A stretch of 9,034 bases of DNA. Source: Caldifarciminota bacterium (GTDB lineage Bacteria > Hydrothermota > Tepidihabitantia > SM23-42). The stretch's first letter is position 1. The number at the start of each line of letters is the position of its first letter. Both the position numbers and the translations under genes were made by a program. Below are positions 5,616-9,034 of this stretch, piece by piece. Location of the stretch: the NCBI GenBank assembly GCA_023128195.1, contig JAGMEL010000058.1, positions 1-9,034 of the forward strand, in the 5' to 3' direction. The notes under the pieces are model-generated. The model saw only the letters and a program-made list of their open reading frames with translations. It ran no database searches and was not told where the DNA came from.

Positions 5616-8600
5616 ATGAAGTGCCCGAAATGCGGAGCTGAAAATCCCCCAAAAAATAAATTCTGCGGAGAGTGTGGTTGCAGTCTTAAAAAACTATCTA
5701 CTGAAGACCGTATGGATTTAGTAAAAAAGCATATTCCTGAATCTCTTGTACAAAAAATCCTTCTAACCAAAGATACCATTAAGAAAGAACGCAAGGATGT
5801 AACAGTTATTTTTGCTGATATATCTGGATTTACGTCTATGTCTGAATCTCTTGATCCAGAGGAATTAACCCTTATTATGAACGATTGTTTCCGCAAATTA
5901 AGCATAATGGTCTATCGCTATGAAGGCATTATTGATAAATTTATTGGTGACTGTATCATGGCAATATTTGGAGCACCGGTCACGCACGAGGACGATCCAG
6001 AACGGGCAATACTTGCCTGCCTTGATATGCAACTTGCGCTCAATGAGATCAATAAAAATTTTAAAAAAGCTTTTAAAAAATTAGAAATACACTCTGGTGT
6101 AAATACAGGACAGGTCATTGCCGGAAAGATCGGTTCTGACCTGCAAATGGATTATACAGTTATGGGCGACACAGTCAATGTTGCACAAAGACTTAAGGAC
6201 ATTGCATCACCCGGTAGTATCCTTGTTGGCTCAGAAACCTATAATCGTGCAAGACATGCCTTTGATTTTATGCCCATAGAACCGGTGCAACTTAAAGGCA
6301 AGGCTAAAACCGTAAGATCAAACGAGGTCATCGGAAAAAAATGGGGCTCAGAATATGGCTTGACTGCAATACGTTCTGATTTAATTGGCCGTGACCAGGA
6401 ATTTTCAAGATTAAAACAAGGGTATAATGATTTAGCAAATAATAAAACAGGGATTTACATTCTTAAAGGAGAAATAGGCGTAGGTAAATCGCGGCTCCTG
6501 TACGAATTCAAGAAATTTTTGACCATTTCAGCCCCTGACATAAGTTTAATTGATGGCCGTGGAGTTTCATACGAGAGCTCCATACCCTATAAATCCTTTG
6601 CTGATAGCTTGAGGCATTTCCTTCTTGCTGAAGAATCACGAATCACAGCTGGTTCAGATAAAATAATTAAGGAAAAAATAGAATCATATCTCGATGATGA
6701 GACAGACGATGTTGCTCCTTACATATATAAATTGCTGAACATTGAACTTAGCGATAAACAGCTTGAAAAAACACGTTATCTGGACAGCCATTCTCTTCAA
6801 TTGCAGATATTTTTAGCAATCGCAACATTATTTGAAAGGATTTTAGACAAAACAGGTGTTATTTTTATCATTGATGATCTGCAATGGGTCGATTCTGCTT
6901 CTCTTGAAGTGATTAATTTTATATTACCTTTGGTTAAACAAAAAAACATGTCATTTTATTTGAGCTATCGATTTGGCGATCTATCTCCAATTAAGAAACT
7001 TCTTAATACTATTCAGCATGAATTCGTTGATTTTAACATAGAAATCAATCTAAGTAATCTAAAACCAGAAGATAGTTCTCAGTTGATAAGTAATCTCATT
7101 GGTACAGAAATCAGCGATAAACTAAAAAAATATATTATTGCAAAGAGTGGTGGTAATCCATTTTTTATCGAAGAAATCGTAAGAAATATTGTTGAATCAG
7201 GTATGCTTGCTAAAGAAGAACGAATTACTGAAGAGGATATTCAAATGCCTGGATCAGTTGAAGCAGCAGTTAGTTCGCGTATTGATACTCTTAATAAAGA
7301 AGCTAAGTATCTTTTGAAAATTGCTTCAATAATCGGCCGTTCTTTTCCAAAAACATTGCTTGAGGAGGTCGTTAAGGAAAAGGATATATATCAACATATC
7401 GATGAACTTGAAACATCAGAATTTATTGTTCGGATAAATAAAGACAACAAACTCTTCTATGCATTCCGACATGCACTTTTTCATGAAGTAGCATATAATA
7501 GCCTTTTGAAAAGTGAAAGAACAATCTATCATAAAGTAATTGCTGAGACGATTGAGAATAAATTCAAAGGGGAAATTGATGGATATTTTGCTACGTTGGC
7601 ACACCACTATTATAACTGTAAAAATTCAGAAAAAACCATGGAGTATTCTTTAAAGGCAGGTGATGAGGCTGCAGCCTTGTATGCAAATGAAGAAGCATTA
7701 ATGCATTACAACAGAGCATTGTCTGTTGCTGACAACGATACAACAAAGGCAACTGTATTTGAAAAAATCGCCAATATCGAATCATTAATCGGCAGAAATG
7801 ATGAAGCCTTGAAATATTATCAAGATGCCCAAAATAGTACAAAAGATAAACTGGTCAAGGCACGTATTGGTGCGAGGATTGCGCATTTATTAACACAAAC
7901 AGGAAAAATTGATAAAGGTTTAGAATTATTAAAGAGAACTCGCATAGGTATTCAGGAAAATGATACAGACGTACTCGCCGATATAAATTATCATCTGGCA
8001 CACGATTTAGTAGAATTCAAAGCAGAAACCGAGCAGGCAGAAAAACTGGTCAACGAAGGGATAAGAATTTCAAAGAAGATAAAAGATGTAAAATCAGAAG
8101 CGTGTGGGTTGAGAATGAAAAGCCATATTTTGTGGCGCCGGGGAATGGGTGATAAGGCATTAAAGGTGCTAAAAGAATCCCAGAAATTATATGAATCATT
8201 GGGAGATCAGAGAATATTGTGTGAGATATATACTCTTATGGGAGCAGTTTCCAGATCTATTAATAACTTAAATATGGCAATAGATTATGTTAAAAAGTCA
8301 CTAAATATCAGTCAAAAAATAGGGCATAAACTCCTATTGGGAAACGCCTATAATAATTTAGGTGTATACTATGGTATTATGGGCGAGAATAAAATTGCGA
8401 TTAATTATTATAAAAAGAATTTAGATATCAAACAAAAAGTTGGTGATAAAAGAGGAGAAGCAATTGTTCTTTTTAATATAGGTGTACTAAAATACGATAT
8501 TGGTGAATTAGATGCTTCTTTAGACTATTTTACTAAAGCGATAGAAATCTTTGAAAGTGTAAATGATATTCGAAGCATGGTTTATGTATACTCGACAATT

Positions 8601-9034
8601 GCTAATATACTGGCTGACAAAGGTGAAGAGAGTCGTGCAGTTGAGTATTATGAAAAAGCATTAAAACTTGCTCAAAAAACAGAAGATAAAATCCTGCTGA
8701 GTGGAATTTATTGTCATTACGCCAAATATTTTCTTAGTATAGATAATGTGGAAAAGGCATTAGAATTACTTGAACGCGCAGAGGGGATAATAGTACAATC
8801 GGGAAACCAGACTGACTTGGCTAAACTCTTCAGGGATTTTGCTGAAGCATATATAAAAAATAAAGATCCAAAAGCAATAAAATATGCAGAAGATGCATTA
8901 AAACTTGCTATTGAGGCAAAAGTAAAAAGGGATGAAATCGAAGCTTTGAAAATTCTGGGGAAAGCCCAGACATTAATTTCAGGTAACTTTGACGAAGGTA
9001 TTAGAAATATCAAGCGCTCAATTGCGATCGCAAA
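5616..9034 (+). CDS. Class III adenylate/guanylate cyclase with zinc ribbon, AAA/STAND-like ATPase and TPR array; 3' end cut by window
   Basis: The frame is open for 1139 codons with no stop, so the carboxy terminus is missing. A zinc ribbon (C3, C6, C17, C20) opens the protein. The class III cyclase domain (about 60-235) has metal-binding D68 in FADISGFT and D112 in KFIGDCIMAIFG, substrate-selecting K108 and T181, and N188/R192 in GDTVNVAQRL. All key residues are present, so it should make cyclic nucleotide, most likely cAMP. A GRDQEF segment (258-263) starts a P-loop ATPase: Walker A GEIGVGKS (285-292), Walker B IIDDLQWVD (418-426) and SGGNPFFIEE (511-520). After a probable winged-helix linker, TPR-like repeats run from about 670, exactly 40 residues apart between 768 and 1048. 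The order cyclase-NTPase-TPR resembles mammalian soluble adenylyl cyclase. No signal peptide or membrane helix is visible, so it is cytosolic. The ligand sensed by the TPRs is unknown. Confidence 0.93.
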   Translation, partial: MKCPKCGAENPPKNKFCGECGCSLKKLSTEDRMDLVKKHIPESLVQKILLTKDTIKKERKDVTVIFADISGFTSMSESLDPEELTLIMNDCFRKLSIMVYRYEGIIDKFIGDCIMAIFGAPVTHEDDPERAILACLDMQLALNEINKNFKKAFKKLEIHSGVNTGQVIAGKIGSDLQMDYTVMGDTVNVAQRLKDIASPGSILVGSETYNRARHAFDFMPIEPVQLKGKAKTVRSNEVIGKKWGSEYGLTAIRSDLIGRDQEFSRLKQGYNDLANNKTGIYILKGEIGVGKSRLLYEFKKFLTISAPDISLIDGRGVSYESSIPYKSFADSLRHFLLAEESRITAGSDKIIKEKIESYLDDETDDVAPYIYKLLNIELSDKQLEKTRYLDSHSLQLQIFLAIATLFERILDKTGVIFIIDDLQWVDSASLEVINFILPLVKQKNMSFYLSYRFGDLSPIKKLLNTIQHEFVDFNIEINLSNLKPEDSSQLISNLIGTEISDKLKKYIIAKSGGNPFFIEEIVRNIVESGMLAKEERITEEDIQMPGSVEAAVSSRIDTLNKEAKYLLKIASIIGRSFPKTLLEEVVKEKDIYQHIDELETSEFIVRINKDNKLFYAFRHALFHEVAYNSLLKSERTIYHKVIAETIENKFKGEIDGYFATLAHHYYNCKNSEKTMEYSLKAGDEAAALYANEEALMHYNRALSVADNDTTKATVFEKIANIESLIGRNDEALKYYQDAQNSTKDKLVKARIGARIAHLLTQTGKIDKGLELLKRTRIGIQENDTDVLADINYHLAHDLVEFKAETEQAEKLVNEGIRISKKIKDVKSEACGLRMKSHILWRRGMGDKALKVLKESQKLYESLGDQRILCEIYTLMGAVSRSINNLNMAIDYVKKSLNISQKIGHKLLLGNAYNNLGVYYGIMGENKIAINYYKKNLDIKQKVGDKRGEAIVLFNIGVLKYDIGELDASLDYFTKAIEIFESVNDIRSMVYVYSTIANILADKGEESRAVEYYEKALKLAQKTEDKILLSGIYCHYAKYFLSIDNVEKALELLERAEGIIVQSGNQTDLAKLFRDFAEAYIKNKDPKAIKYAEDALKLAIEAKVKRDEIEALKILGKAQTLISGNFDEGIRNIKRSIAIA

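Noticed and set aside
5531..5905. Minus-strand open frame of 124 codons
   Set aside because: It runs antisense to the terminator, promoter and conserved zinc-ribbon/cyclase codons and encodes nothing recognisable.

Overview
The window looks like bacterial chromosome from an AT-rich genome, probably of an uncultured lineage. The IleRS is of the bacterial type-2 kind, the signals are sigma-70-like, and the tRNA gene does not encode its CCA end. The degenerate CCAAATTC-type repeat and the leaderless-looking genes would fit a candidate phylum such as WOR-3/Stahlbacteria, but that is recollection and not tested. Every gene is on the + strand. I see no defence system, CRISPR array or intact mobile element.

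Layout: (1) The 3' part of a tRNA-Lys(UUU) gene, 1-67. (2) An approximately 160-bp spacer with one possible promoter and a run of short degenerate repeats. (3) A two-gene unit overlapping by 4 bp (ATGA): a membrane thiol:disulfide relay protein with two periplasmic thioredoxin-like domains fused to a CcdA/DsbD-type core, then a small membrane-anchored protein with a possible NTF2-like fold. (4) ileS, a type-2 isoleucyl-tRNA synthetase. Its HIGH signature is rearranged to GVHH and its KMSKS to EMHKS. (5) An approximately 200-bp spacer with a long imperfect hairpin, a perfect 16-bp terminator-like hairpin and a promoter. (6) A large signalling protein, cut by the window end: zinc ribbon, class III nucleotide cyclase, AAA/STAND-like ATPase and a long TPR array.

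Two threads run across genes. First, ileS and the cyclase each have a -35 box, a 16-nt spacer and a TANNNT -10 box ending 5-6 nt before the ATG, with no Shine-Dalgarno sequence. This points to leaderless mRNAs and moves the ileS start to 2182. Second, the GVHH motif has the GXHH form reported for IleRS2 enzymes hyper-resistant to mupirocin, making ileS the most striking gene here.

The genes do not form one pathway. The thiol-relay pair handles periplasmic redox, ileS is a housekeeping translation gene with its own promoter, and the cyclase is a separate signalling unit behind a terminator.
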